Shown: piece after piece, positions 34,153 through 42,386 of the stretch | Numbering within the stretch: position 1 is the first letter of the stretch | Layout of the letters: each line of letters starts with the position of its first letter | From: Streptomyces aurantiacus | Lineage (GTDB): Bacteria > Actinomycetota > Actinomycetes > Streptomycetales > Streptomycetaceae | Direction: 5' to 3' | Assembly (NCBI RefSeq): GCF_027107535.1 | Contig: NZ_CP114282.1 | Location: 295,959 to 359,958, forward strand | Length of the DNA: 64,000 nt | Made by a program: the position numbers and the translations under genes | The notes under the pieces: generated by a model | Database searches by the model: none | What the model was told of the DNA's origin: nothing | Seen by the model: the letters and a program-made list of their open reading frames with translations, nothing else

Positions 34153-34623
34153 CTAGGTCTGCTGACCAGCCTGCAGGTCGTCGAGCCGCGCGAGCATCTT
34201 GCTCATCAAGGACGCGAAGCTCTGCGCCTCACGATCCGTGAGCCCGTCGAAGAGCAACTCCCGCACCCTGGCCACGTGAGGGTGAGCAGCGGTGATGATG
34301 GCCTGCTTACCGGCGGGCGTCAGGACGACATAGGCGCCACGTCGGTCCGACCTGCACTCCTCTCGAACGACGAGACCCCGCTTGACCATCCGCGACAGGT
34401 GGTGCGACAGCCGGCTCTGCTCCCAGGCCAGCACCGCGCCGAGTTCGAAGGGACGCAGGCGCTCCTCAGGAGCCTCGATCAGCTCGACCAGGACGGCGTA
34501 GTCGGACTGCGACAGGTCGTTGCACTCCTGCAGTTGCCGGTTGAGCTCGACGTCCAGCCGGCTCTTCACCTGCAGGAACTCGCGCCAGGTGCGCTGCTGC
34601 TTGTCGTTGAGCCACTCGGTCAT
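34153..34623 (-). CDS. MarR-family transcriptional regulator
   Basis: 156 aa from ATG 34623. The winged helix is plain: LSQSDYAVLVELIEAPEERL, then FELGAVLAWEQSRLSHHLSR and MVKRGLVVREECRSDRRGAY with the conserved D-R-R wing. Flanking helices form the dimer interface. It is divergent from the secreted beta-propeller-like gene. A TGACGTCA palindrome overlaps its start and two related sites lie between the genes, so it probably represses both. No sensing Cys is prominent. Confidence 0.9.
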   Translation of the reverse strand: MTEWLNDKQQRTWREFLQVKSRLDVELNRQLQECNDLSQSDYAVLVELIEAPEERLRPFELGAVLAWEQSRLSHHLSRMVKRGLVVREECRSDRRGAYVVLTPAGKQAIITAAHPHVARVRELLFDGLTDREAQSFASLMSKMLARLDDLQAGQQT

Positions 34624-34689
34624 GACGTCATCCTACCTCAGCACTTGACACGTCATCTAAATCAACTAAAGTGCATGACGCGTCATCTA
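34622..34689. promoter_or_regulatory. MarR/propeller divergent promoter with three palindromic sites
   Basis: Rightward promoter: TTGACA (34645-34650), 16-base spacer, TAAAGT (34667-34672). Sites: TGACGTCA (34623-34630), TGACACGTCA (34646-34655) and TGACGCGTCA (34676-34685). The last two are followed by TCTA and lie exactly 30 bases apart, three helical turns. One overlaps the -35 and one follows the -10, consistent with repression by the MarR protein. Confidence 0.7.
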
Positions 34690-34721
34690 TAGGGGATGGC
34701 AAACACCCGACGGAGAACCTC

Positions 34722-35690
34722 GTGACCGGCCCCACCACCCTCATGCACAACATCCGCTTGTTCACCACGACGGGCGCTCTTGCACTTGTCACTCTGCTCG
34801 CGACCGTGCCCGCCAGCGCCGCCAACGCCAGCCAGGCCCCGCCCAGCACGATCACCTACACCGTGCCCGGCGACCGACTCTTCCTCGAGGGCGTCGACAC
34901 CATAGGCAACACCTTCTACACCACGTCCCTCGGCAACGGCGCTGTGTTCCGAGGGCAGCTGGGCGACACCGACTCCGCCGAAGTCTTCCTGCCCGCTGGC
35001 GCAGACGGCCGCACGAGCGCCAACGGCATCAAGGCGACCGACAAGCTGCTCATCGTGGCCGGCGGAACCACCGGCAAGCTCTTCATTTACGACCGCCAGA
35101 GCGCCAAGCTCTTGGCGATCCACACCGTCTCGGGCTCTGGCGACACCTTCGTCAACGACGTCACCCTGACGCCGAAGGGCGACCTGTACGTCACCGACTC
35201 CAGCCGCGACGTCGTCTACCGGGTCAACAAGACCGACATCACCCGGAACTCCACCCTGCGGGTGTTCTCATCCTTTGCCGGCGTCGACCCCAAGGGCGCG
35301 TTCAACGCCAACGGCGTCATCGCGGTGAGCCAGCGGTACCTCGTCGTCGTCCAGACCGACACGGGCAAGCTGTACCGCGTCGCCACCAAGGACGGCTCCA
35401 TCAGCCGTATCAACACCGGCGGCGCGACCGTCACCGGCGGCGACGGCCTCGAGGTGAAGGGCCGCACCCTCTACGTGGTGCGCAACGCCGCGGCCGTCAT
35501 CACGAAGCTCAAGCTGGCAGGCAACCTGGTCAGCGGCCAGGTCGTCAGCGAAAGGACGGACCCGTCGTTCCGCTTCCCCACGACCGCCTCGCTGCACGAC
35601 GGCCGGCTGCTAATCGTCAACGGCCAGCTCGACAAGCTGGGTGGCGGCTCGCTCGAGCCCTTCACGCTCACGGACCTGAAGATCGCGTAA
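34722..35690 (+). CDS. Secreted beta-propeller-like protein
   Basis: 322 aa from GTG 34722 (GGAGAA four bases before the start codon; ATG 34743 also possible). A signal peptide (LFTTTGALALVTLLATVPAS) ends near ASA-AN. The mature part shows repeated four-strand blades of SMP-30/NHL type (GNTFYTTSLGNGAVFRGQL, GDLYVTDSSRDVVYRVNK, RYLVVVQTDTGKLYRVAT, GRTLYVVRNAAAVITKLKL). Similar proteins are annotated as SMP-30/gluconolactonase-like; catalytic residues were not verified. Expression is likely controlled by the divergent MarR. Confidence 0.8.
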   Translation: MTGPTTLMHNIRLFTTTGALALVTLLATVPASAANASQAPPSTITYTVPGDRLFLEGVDTIGNTFYTTSLGNGAVFRGQLGDTDSAEVFLPAGADGRTSANGIKATDKLLIVAGGTTGKLFIYDRQSAKLLAIHTVSGSGDTFVNDVTLTPKGDLYVTDSSRDVVYRVNKTDITRNSTLRVFSSFAGVDPKGAFNANGVIAVSQRYLVVVQTDTGKLYRVATKDGSISRINTGGATVTGGDGLEVKGRTLYVVRNAAAVITKLKLAGNLVSGQVVSERTDPSFRFPTTASLHDGRLLIVNGQLDKLGGGSLEPFTLTDLKIA

Positions 35691-35803
35691 CCGCTCACTC
35701 CAACGACTCCGCCGCCGGCCCCGCAGTGCCGGCGGCGGAGTCCTCGTTCCCGTACCAGAAGGCCGTGCCCGGCACGCTGTCAGACATCCCATGATCTTTG
35801 ATG

Positions 35804-35998
35804 TCAAGCGGCAATTTGTTGATCTTGTTGGTGGTGCGCCCAGGCGGTGTGTTCGTCGTACGGGGTGCCGGTCTTGAGGCAGCCGTGCAGGATCCCGACG
35901 AGCCGGTTGCCGAGCTGGCGGAGCGCGGCCCGGTGGCCTATGCCGCGGGCGCGTTGCTGGTCGTAGTAGGCGCGGGCGCCGGGTGAGGCTTTCAGTGC
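35804..35998 (-). pseudogene. IS110-family transposase, C-terminal fragment
   Basis: The leftward frame encodes SPGARAYYDQQRARGIGHRA then ALRQLGNRLVGILHGCLKTG and a stop at 35804, the conserved C-terminus of IS110/IS116/IS902 transposases. The N-terminal two-thirds are missing. It abuts the DNA-ligase fragment, suggesting this element inserted there before being truncated. Confidence 0.8.
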
Positions 35999-36129
35999 GG
36001 GGTGCCGCGGCGTGAGCGCAGCACCACCTGGCCGTCGTCGACGGAGAGTGCGGCCCGGAATCCGTCCCACTTCGGCTCCGCGGCCGACGACGCCGGCAGG
36101 GCGGGGCTGCGTACCGCTTCGGTGAGCAT
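35999..36129 (-). pseudogene. ATP-dependent DNA ligase, N-terminal fragment
   Basis: From ATG 36129 the leftward strand encodes about 43 residues, MLTEAVRSPALPASSAAEPK then WDGFRAALSVDDGQVVLRSR. The KWDGFR motif contains the adenylated Lys of ATP-dependent (LigD/LigC-type) ligases. The frame is cut at the IS110 fragment, leaving a dead 5' piece. Confidence 0.75.
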
Positions 36130-36137
36130 CGGCTCTG

Positions 36138-36615
36138 GCAAGGTCCAGCCCTGGCCGCCCGCGACCTCAAGGACGGCCGCCGAACCACCCATCCCGAGCT
36201 GGTCTTGTTCCTGTCCTGGGGGGACCTGCAGGACTACGCGGCCTACGACCCGGCGGGACGGGATCTGCAGCCGCTGGTCGACCTCGTCGACACCCATGGC
36301 ACGGACGCCATCCTGTCGGCCGTTGCCCATCTCGTCCCCGAGGACCAGGCAGAGGTAACCGTCTCGACCGCCCACAAGGCCAAAGGGCGAGAATGGGCCG
36401 GCGTGAAGATCGCCGACGACTTCACCCCGCCTAAAGACAGCGACCAGCACGACGCCACCGGCCGTCCTGTACCCGGTCCAATCGACGGCGATGAGGCACG
36501 CCTCGCCTATGTGGCCGTTACCCGCGCTCGGCAATATCTCGATATGGGTGGCCTGTCCTGGATCTATGACCATCCCCACGGGAATCCTGTGTCCGCCCTG
36601 GCATGCGGTACCTGA
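36138..36615 (+). pseudogene. UvrD/Rep-type helicase, C-terminal fragment
   Basis: The rightward frame carries VTVSTAHKAKGREWAGVKIA (helicase motif V region) and DEARLAYVAVTRARQYLDMG (motif VI), preceded by TDAILSAVAHLVPEDQAE. These are the last 150 residues of a superfamily 1 helicase. Motifs I-IV are absent and the 5' side runs into the ligase fragment on the opposite strand, so this is a remnant. Confidence 0.8.
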
Positions 36616-36736
36616 CGCTAGTCCAAACCAGCAGGGGCAGCGGGCGAGGCGACGCTGTTTCATCGCGCCGGAGGACGTCCAGAGTGAAACCATGGTGGAG
36701 GCCGCTCTCAGCCGCTGCGACTAGGCCGACTCCGTC

Positions 36737-37093
36737 GTGATCACGACCGCCACGCCGGGCAACCTCGCGGCGCCCATCGACGCGTTCCGCGCCGCTCTGC
36801 ACCTCGGTGGGCGGCCGCGACGGCTGGCTGATGCGCAGCGGTCTGCCGAGGACGAAATCGCACGACGCTCCTGGCCGGTGGTGGTCGTACGCGATGCCCA
36901 CCCGCTGCGAACCGAGGCCCTGCAGTACCTCTATGGGCTGTGGACCCTGTTCCAGAAGCGCGAACGCCGGATGCCCGTCGTCCTGGTGGGACCAGAGCGG
37001 AGGGGCCGGTCCGTGCTGAGCAGGCCATCACTCGCCAGCCTGCAGAGCTGCATCTTTAGCTGGCACCGCCGCACTTCCTGTCAGCCGCGATGA
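36737..37093 (+). pseudogene. AAA ATPase (TniB-like) fragment
   Basis: PVVVVRDAHPLRTEALQYLY resembles the Walker B-plus-helix of transposition-type AAA ATPases (VVDEAH...LRxEALEYL). MPVVLVGPERRGRSVLSRPS and SLQSCIFSWHR follow, matching the sensor region. Walker A is absent and the ends do not look native, so it is read as a piece of a mobile-element gene. Confidence 0.5.
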
Positions 37094-37174
37094 TTTGCGC
37101 TGAGGCACGGCGTCAGCGCACGCAGCCGCACAAATCACAAGCGCGGCACCTCAGCCAGATGAAACGCTTGGCCC

Positions 37175-37966
37175 ATGAGTGAGCGCAGCCGTGTCACGAT
37201 CGAGAACATCGACACTCGCACGCCGACCGGCGAGTGCCCGAACTGCAAACTGAACGTAGCGTTCGACCACGTCAGCCGACGAGATGTCTGGCCCGCCTTG
37301 AAGGACCGGCCCTTCGGCCCCGCTCGCTCTGGCGCGGACTTCAACGGCACTGGGCCCAGCCCGGAACTGCAGCCCAAGGCCGACGTCTTCCGCGTTGTCG
37401 AGCACATCCTGGCCTGCCAGAGCTGCAGGAAGACTGCCGTAGTGCACCAGCACTGGGGGCCGGACCTACCCAAGGGTGATGATCACGACGCCATCGCCAC
37501 AGCCATCAGAGAGAGGGCATCCAAGCCGCGGCTCCTCCTCCTGGTGCATCCTCGGCGGTCGACGCAGACCCTTGATCCAACCGCCCCGCAGGAAGTCCGC
37601 GACCTCTTCAGCGAAGGCACCAGATGCCAGGAAGCCGGTGCACTGCGGGCAGCAGCAGCGATGTACCGAGCGGCGGTCGAAGAGCTCTGTAAAGATCGCG
37701 GTGCCACCGGTAGGAACCTCAAGGACAAGATCGCCGACCTGACCAGCAGAGGTGTACCCGCTGACGTTGTCCGCGACCTCGACGAGGCCCGGACTCTGGG
37801 CAACTGGAGCCTTCACGACGGGCTGGCCTTCTCCTACGCGGAGGTAGACGACGTAGCTTCGCTGATCCAGGAAGCCGTATTCCTCCTCTACGTCCAACCC
37901 GAACAGCGTGCCGCTCTCCGTGCAGCACGCCAACAACGTCACGATCAGGCACGTACTGGAGCATAA
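37175..37966 (+). CDS. DUF4145 (HEPN-like) protein with N-terminal zinc ribbon
   Basis: 263 aa from ATG 37175. The N-terminal CPNCKLNVAFDH and a later ACQSCRKTAVVHQH supply two Cys pairs for a zinc ribbon. The C-terminal half is the helical DUF4145 domain: QEAGALRAAAAMYRAAVEEL, CKDRGATGRNLKDKIADLTS and LDEARTLGNWSLHDGLAFS. The R...GN...H element is related to HEPN folds. DUF4145 is often linked to restriction and other conflict genes. Intact and standing alone, with a gap to its damaged neighbours. Confidence 0.8.
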   Translation: MSERSRVTIENIDTRTPTGECPNCKLNVAFDHVSRRDVWPALKDRPFGPARSGADFNGTGPSPELQPKADVFRVVEHILACQSCRKTAVVHQHWGPDLPKGDDHDAIATAIRERASKPRLLLLVHPRRSTQTLDPTAPQEVRDLFSEGTRCQEAGALRAAAAMYRAAVEELCKDRGATGRNLKDKIADLTSRGVPADVVRDLDEARTLGNWSLHDGLAFSYAEVDDVASLIQEAVFLLYVQPEQRAALRAARQQRHDQARTGA

Positions 37967-38073
37967 CCGGCTATTTTAGAGGGGCTTGATGGAGGACTTA
38001 GCTGTGGGCTGGGTCAACGGCAGACTTCTGCGGGTCTGACGAACTCTGTGTCGTCCAGCCAGCAGACGCGGTG

Positions 38074-38700
38074 TTAATCAAGGTCGTCCCAGGCCCACGG
38101 TGTAGCAAGACTGCCGTCAGGTTCACGCCCGACCCGGAACTGCTCAGGAGGGTACGAGCCGTACTCGGCGGCCGGGGGAGTGAAGGGCGCAAAGGGCTGG
38201 GACGGCGCAGGCCACTGTCGGCGGTGTTCTTCCGATCGAGACACGGAACTCACCGCCGGAATCTGTGCTGCGCCCGGGCTGCGTGCGTAGCGGGTGGCCA
38301 GGGTGGTGACTTGTTCGTGGGCGCCTGTGGTGTACAGGGCGCTGAGGCGGCGGGTGGCTGCGGTCGGGTTGTCCAGGCTGACGTGCGCGGCAGGGTCGCG
38401 GGCGAGGACCTGTCCCGTCTGTTCGCTTGCGCCTGCCTGGCGCAGACTGTCCAGCAGGTGCGCGACGCCGTCCGCATCATCCAGCAACGCGTGAGCAGTC
38501 ACCCACTGAGCAGGACACTTGTCGCTGGGATCGAGTTCGGCAATCAGACGGATGAGCTGGTCGGACGCGTACGAACTGCCAGCAGCAGATCCCTTGTAGT
38601 AGAGCTGTGCGGCGTCGCGGTGTAGCCCGAAACCCCACGCGGCGTCCGCCAGCTTTGCCAGGTCGGTGCTGCGGGCGTGGGCGGCTGCTGCGATCGAGAA
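38074..38700 (-). pseudogene. TPR-like regulatory gene, 5' side cut by IS21
   Basis: The frame enters from the IS21 boundary at 38700 as FSIAAAAHARSTDLAKLADA. It runs through WGFGLHRDAAQLYYKGSAAG and ALLDDADGVAHLLDSLRQAG, helical pairs like the TPR-type repeats of Streptomyces regulators, to a Pro/Trp-rich tail and a stop at 38074. The insertion removed the promoter and N-terminus. In-frame sequence continues beyond the element for a few codons (VEAAAGD), but a clear 5' part was not recognised. Confidence 0.7.
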
Positions 38701-38767
38701 TGTGGACGTTCGCGATATTCCCCCGCCAAAAGTTTGCGTAATTCCCCCACCCCTCGCCTGATCGGGG

Positions 38768-39541
38768 TCACTTGACCGGGGCCTTGCCGGGCTTGTCGGT
38801 GGGGTTTTTGGGGCGCTTGTTCGGCCGGTAGCTGGGGCCGTTCATGATGACTTGGTGGCTGGTGTTGATGAGCCGGTCCAGGAGGGACTCGGCGACGACG
38901 GGGTTGGGGAAGAGCGGATACCAGTCGCTGGGCGCCCGGTTGCTCGTGATGATCAGGGACCGGCCCTGCCGCTCGGAGACGAGTTCGTAGAGGTCGTCGG
39001 CCTGGGCCGCGCCGAGCTGGCGCATGGCGAAGTCGTCGAGGATGAGCACGTCGGGACGTACCAACTCGCGCAGGCGTTTGTCCCAGGTGCGGTCCGCGTG
39101 GCCGCCGGCCAGTTCGGCGAGGATCCGGCTGGTCTTGGCGAAGCGGACGTGGGCGCCCTGGCGGACCGCGAGGTGCCCGAGGGCCTGGGCGACGTGCGTC
39201 TTGCCGACCCCGACGGGACCGAACAAAATGACCGACTCGCCCGCGTGCAGCCAGCGCAGGGCGCCGAGGTCGCGGATCTGGGCCGCGGGCAGCTTCGAGG
39301 AGGCGGTGAAGTCGAACTCCTCGAGGGTGACCTGCTGCTCGAACTTCGCCCGGTGCAGGCGCCGTTGGAAGGCGACGGTCTCGCGGCGGGTGATCTCGTC
39401 CTGGCAGAGGACCTGGAGGAAGTCGAGGTGGCCGAGCTCGCCGCCGTGGGCCTGGGCGAGGCGGGCATCAAGGGTTTCCAGCATTCCCGAGAGCCGCAGC
39501 GACTTCAGCGACTCGCGCAGGGCGGTGTCCATCACGCTCAT
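38768..39541 (-). CDS. istB: IS21-family helper ATPase IstB
   Basis: 257 aa, start overlapping the istA stop (ATGA). An AAA+ core is clear: Walker A GPVGVGKTH, Walker B DVLILDDFAMR, sensor-like RSLIITSNRAPSDWYPLF. The basic C-terminus has RPNKRPKNPTDKPGKAP. In IS21 elements IstB oligomerises on DNA, selects the target and stimulates the IstA transposase. Confidence 0.95.
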   Translation of the reverse strand: MSVMDTALRESLKSLRLSGMLETLDARLAQAHGGELGHLDFLQVLCQDEITRRETVAFQRRLHRAKFEQQVTLEEFDFTASSKLPAAQIRDLGALRWLHAGESVILFGPVGVGKTHVAQALGHLAVRQGAHVRFAKTSRILAELAGGHADRTWDKRLRELVRPDVLILDDFAMRQLGAAQADDLYELVSERQGRSLIITSNRAPSDWYPLFPNPVVAESLLDRLINTSHQVIMNGPSYRPNKRPKNPTDKPGKAPVK

Positions 39542-41157
39542 CAGATGCTTCCCTCAGCTTCGCCGTGGACCTGGTCGTCGCGGAGCCCGTCCGCCGTGTC
39601 GGGGGGTGTCGCGGAGGCGAACAGCCGCTTCGGTCCGTGGAGGAAAGCCGCGGCTCCCGCATCGCCGCTGGTCTCGGGCTCGGGATCGGTCTCGGTGCCG
39701 GCGATCAGGATGCCCTTGATGGTGCGGTAGGACGGGTCGCCGACCGTGATCGCTCTCGCGCAGGCGGCCTCCAGCCGCGTGTCGCCGTACTTCTTGCGCA
39801 GTCCGAGAACTCCCTGGGCGGCGCGGAGCCGGTAGAGCGCGTTGACCTCCAGCAGCTGGTCGACGACCTCGCGGCAGGCGTCGCCGAGCTCGGACGCCTG
39901 GGTGCGGCACCAGATCGGTGTCTTCATCTGGAAGGCGATCTTCTCCGGCGGGTAGTCGCTTCTGTCGGTGCGTTTGCCCTGCTCAAGTGCCGCGTGAGTC
40001 TTGACCAGTTCACCGTCGAGGAAGACCTGGACCATCGTGGCGGTGGAGCGGACATCGACCCTTCGGCCGATCAGTTTCCAGGGCACCGAGTAGAGGGTGC
40101 GGCCGACCTTGATGTGGATGTCCGGGCCGACCGTCGCGGTCGACCAGCGGGCCAGCACGAACGGGGTGGGCGGCAGCGGCAGCAGCGTCTCCGCCTCCAG
40201 GGCCCCGAAGACCGCCATCGGGGTGGCCCCGCCCAGCGGCCGGCATGGCCGCTGGCCTGCGACGTTCTGGGCCCAGGTGACGGCCTCGGCCTGCATGTGC
40301 TCGATCGAGATGAACTCCCGCCCGCGCCAGAACGAGTCCCGGATGTAGGGCATGGGCCGCTCCACCCTGGGCTTGTCCTTCGGCTTCAGGGCGCGAGCCG
40401 GGTCCACCAACGCCCCGTAGTGGGTGGCGAGTTCGGCATACGCCTTGTTGATTTTCGGGTCGTAGAGATCGGGCTTGTCGACGCCGGTCTTCAGGTTGTC
40501 CGGTACGAGCCGGCGCGGGACGCCGCCGAAGTAGCGGAAGGCCGCGACGTGAGCTTCGGTCCAGGAGTGCTGGTGGAGGTTGAGGACGGGGCGGACGAAC
40601 ATGTGCCGCGAGCACGGCAGGACCATCACGAAGGCCCAGATCCGGTGCCGTTTGCCGGTGCGCGGGTTGATCCACTGACCCAGGAAGCCGTAGTCGATCT
40701 GGGCCTCCTCGCCCGGCTCGATGTCCTCGCGCAGGACGGTGACCTGCGACCTTTTCACGTCGTCGGGCAGCGTGGCGTGCACCCAGCGGCGGAACGCGGA
40801 GATCGACACCTGAAGCTTGTGCTCGTCCCGCAGCCGTTGATGGATCGTGGTGACCGTCACCTCACCCAGCAGGCCCTCGATGTAGTCGCGGTGCCGATCG
40901 ATCTCCGCCCAAGTGATCTGCCGCAGACGGGAGTTGGTCAGCTCAGGGAACCACTCCTTGATCAGCTTGGCCCAGTCGGCCTCGCCCATCGGCGGCCCGC
41001 CCGGAGTGATCCCGGCCGCCTCCGCCGGCGTCAGGTACTTGCGGATCGTCTTGCGGTCCACCCCCAGCGACGCGGCCAGCTCACGCTTCGAGCGGCCTGC
41101 GTACCAGTGGACGTAGATCTCGGTGACATCGACCACGACGAACGTTCTCCTCGCCAT
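39541..41157 (-). CDS. istA: IS21-family transposase IstA
   Basis: 538 aa from ATG 41157. The N-terminal HTH is YAGRSKRELAASLGVDRKTI. The integrase-like core has Asp in AQIDYGFLGQW, Asp in LVPDNLKTGV and Glu in KPRVERPMPYIRDSFWRG, the DDE triad. A C-terminal beta domain (VGRTLYSVPWKLIGRRVDVR) follows. Intact and coupled to istB. Confidence 0.95.
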   Translation of the reverse strand: MARRTFVVVDVTEIYVHWYAGRSKRELAASLGVDRKTIRKYLTPAEAAGITPGGPPMGEADWAKLIKEWFPELTNSRLRQITWAEIDRHRDYIEGLLGEVTVTTIHQRLRDEHKLQVSISAFRRWVHATLPDDVKRSQVTVLREDIEPGEEAQIDYGFLGQWINPRTGKRHRIWAFVMVLPCSRHMFVRPVLNLHQHSWTEAHVAAFRYFGGVPRRLVPDNLKTGVDKPDLYDPKINKAYAELATHYGALVDPARALKPKDKPRVERPMPYIRDSFWRGREFISIEHMQAEAVTWAQNVAGQRPCRPLGGATPMAVFGALEAETLLPLPPTPFVLARWSTATVGPDIHIKVGRTLYSVPWKLIGRRVDVRSTATMVQVFLDGELVKTHAALEQGKRTDRSDYPPEKIAFQMKTPIWCRTQASELGDACREVVDQLLEVNALYRLRAAQGVLGLRKKYGDTRLEAACARAITVGDPSYRTIKGILIAGTETDPEPETSGDAGAAAFLHGPKRLFASATPPDTADGLRDDQVHGEAEGSI

Positions 41158-41543
41158 CCGGGCTGCCCATCGGCCTTGCGAACCACAGGCCGAGAGCCGC
41201 CCCGAGCACCTCCGCGATGCCCCGGTCCCTCGATCCCGAACTCCGCCGTACCCATGGCCAATTAGGAGAATTCGGTATGGGGAATAACGAAGTGCTCAAA
41301 CCACCCAACATGGGGAAAATCGCGATCGTCGACACGAGAAATCCCCCGCCGCTGCCTCGACGCCCTCATGACCATGGCCGGGCAGTGGAAGAGCCGCCCT
41401 GACATCCCCGCCGCAACCAGCGCCGTCCGCGCTGCACGTGACGCGGACCTCATCCCGGAGCGGTGACCGTGAGTTCCTTCTGGTTCCTCATGTCGGGCAC
41501 GGTCAACCGGGTGGATTGACACCCCAGATGCCTACGTGTGTGC

Positions 41544-41607
41544 ATGGGGTCTGATGCAGGTTTGGGTGACAGGTCAACCTGTCACCCAAACCTGCATCAG
41601 ACCCCAT
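41544..41607. repeat. Perfect 64-bp palindrome (31-bp arms)
   Basis: ATGGGGTCTGATGCAGGTTT... is followed after a two-base centre (CA) by its exact reverse complement, with no mismatch over 31 bases per arm. It would form a very stable cruciform or RNA hairpin. It lies between the IS21 right flank and a gene fragment; the left and right flanks do not continue the symmetry. Confidence 0.85.
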
Positions 41608-41781
41608 CACCTTCGCCCCTGTCGAGCACACGACGGAGCGGCTGCCCCTGCTGAGCCTGGACGAGGCGCACGACCTGCTACGCCTACTGCTGGCAGTGGC
41701 GCTCGACGAGGGAGCGCAGTCAGAAGAGGCCAACCGACTGGCGCGCGAAATCGCGGCCCGTATCCCCTCCGAAACCAGGTG
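41607..41781 (+). pseudogene. C-terminal gene fragment
   Basis: The rightward frame from the edge of the palindrome encodes TFAPVEHTTERLPLLSLDEA then HDLLRLLLAVALDEGAQSEE and ANRLAREIAARIPSETR-stop, a well-formed helical C-terminus without a start codon. The palindrome marks its broken 5' end. The 200 bases between IS21 and the palindrome hold another short rightward C-terminal-like frame (GQWKSRPDIPAATSAVRAAR) ending at 41466. Confidence 0.45.
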
Positions 41782-41874
41782 ATGCAGCCCTCGCGCAGAG
41801 TATTCGATGAAGCCGCTACCGACCAACGGCGAGCTGGAGCGTGGCAACGGCCCTTGCCGTGCGCATCGTTGTCA

Positions 41875-42280
41875 GTGCCTGCTCCTACCCTGCTGAAAGA
41901 GCAACGTCGGGAGGCAGCTTGGCGGATGTTCGAGCGTCGGCACGGCTTTCCCCCCCGGCACCAACGAGGTCCGGCCGGCCAGCCGTGCCCATCGAACCGC
42001 GGCTCGCGCGCTTGCTCAAGCGGGCGTTATCCCGGCTGACCTGGTCACTTTCTACGACAGCATCGGCGACGTCACCTGGGCGGACGTCGGCAACGGCTAC
42101 TTCCTCGACCCGGCAAGTGACGTCCTTTTGCGACTTCAGGAGCACGGCTCTGTCGATGCTGGCGCGGACCAGAAGGTGGCCCTCGGCTCGAACGGCGGCG
42201 GCCTCTCCTACGTCGCGGGCCCTGATGGGTCGGTTCATCGGACGCGGACGGCCGGCTCGTCTGCTCCCCGTTCACGGTGA
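41875..42280 (+). pseudogene. SMI1/KNR4 (SUKH) protein, frameshifted at a C-tract
   Basis: From GTG 41875 (start uncertain) the frame reads LLKEQRREAAWRMFERRHGF to a run of seven C (41950-41956). Read with six C, it continues PPGTNEVRPASRAHRTAARA, then VIPADLVTFYDSIGDVTWAD, VGNGYFLDPASDVLLRLQEH and GSNGGGLSYVAGPDGSVHR, a textbook SUKH domain, to TGA 42280. A single extra C therefore disrupts it, by mutation, slippage or sequencing error. SUKH proteins are commonly immunity proteins of polymorphic toxins. Confidence 0.7.
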
Positions 42281-42386
42281 CAGGCCGGCCGCGGCCGCCC
42301 CGTGAAAGACGTCCCCGCACGTGAGTGAGGGCATCGGCGAGCGTTCCCAGCTACGACGTGGCTTCAAGCGGCCCGGAAATAGCAAG

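Larger units (their letters stand above)
38701..41334 (-). mobile_element. Complete IS21-family element
   Basis: 2,634 bases bounded by inverted repeats (TGTGGACGTTCGCGATATTC at the left end; TGTCGACGATCGCGATTTTC on the opposite strand at the right end). A six-base direct repeat, CGAGAA, lies immediately outside both ends, a convincing target duplication. It carries overlapping istA and istB, both intact, so the element may be active and its insertion recent. Confidence 0.93.

Noticed and set aside
39565..41265. 566-codon rightward open frame over IS21
   Set aside because: Antisense to istA with all its motifs; a GC shadow.
41335..41520. 5' continuation of the TPR-like gene beyond IS21
   Set aside because: A few codons are in phase across the restored target (VEAAAGD-FSIAAAA), but the preceding residues are not TPR-like and a rightward C-terminal-like frame occupies the same bases; not supported.
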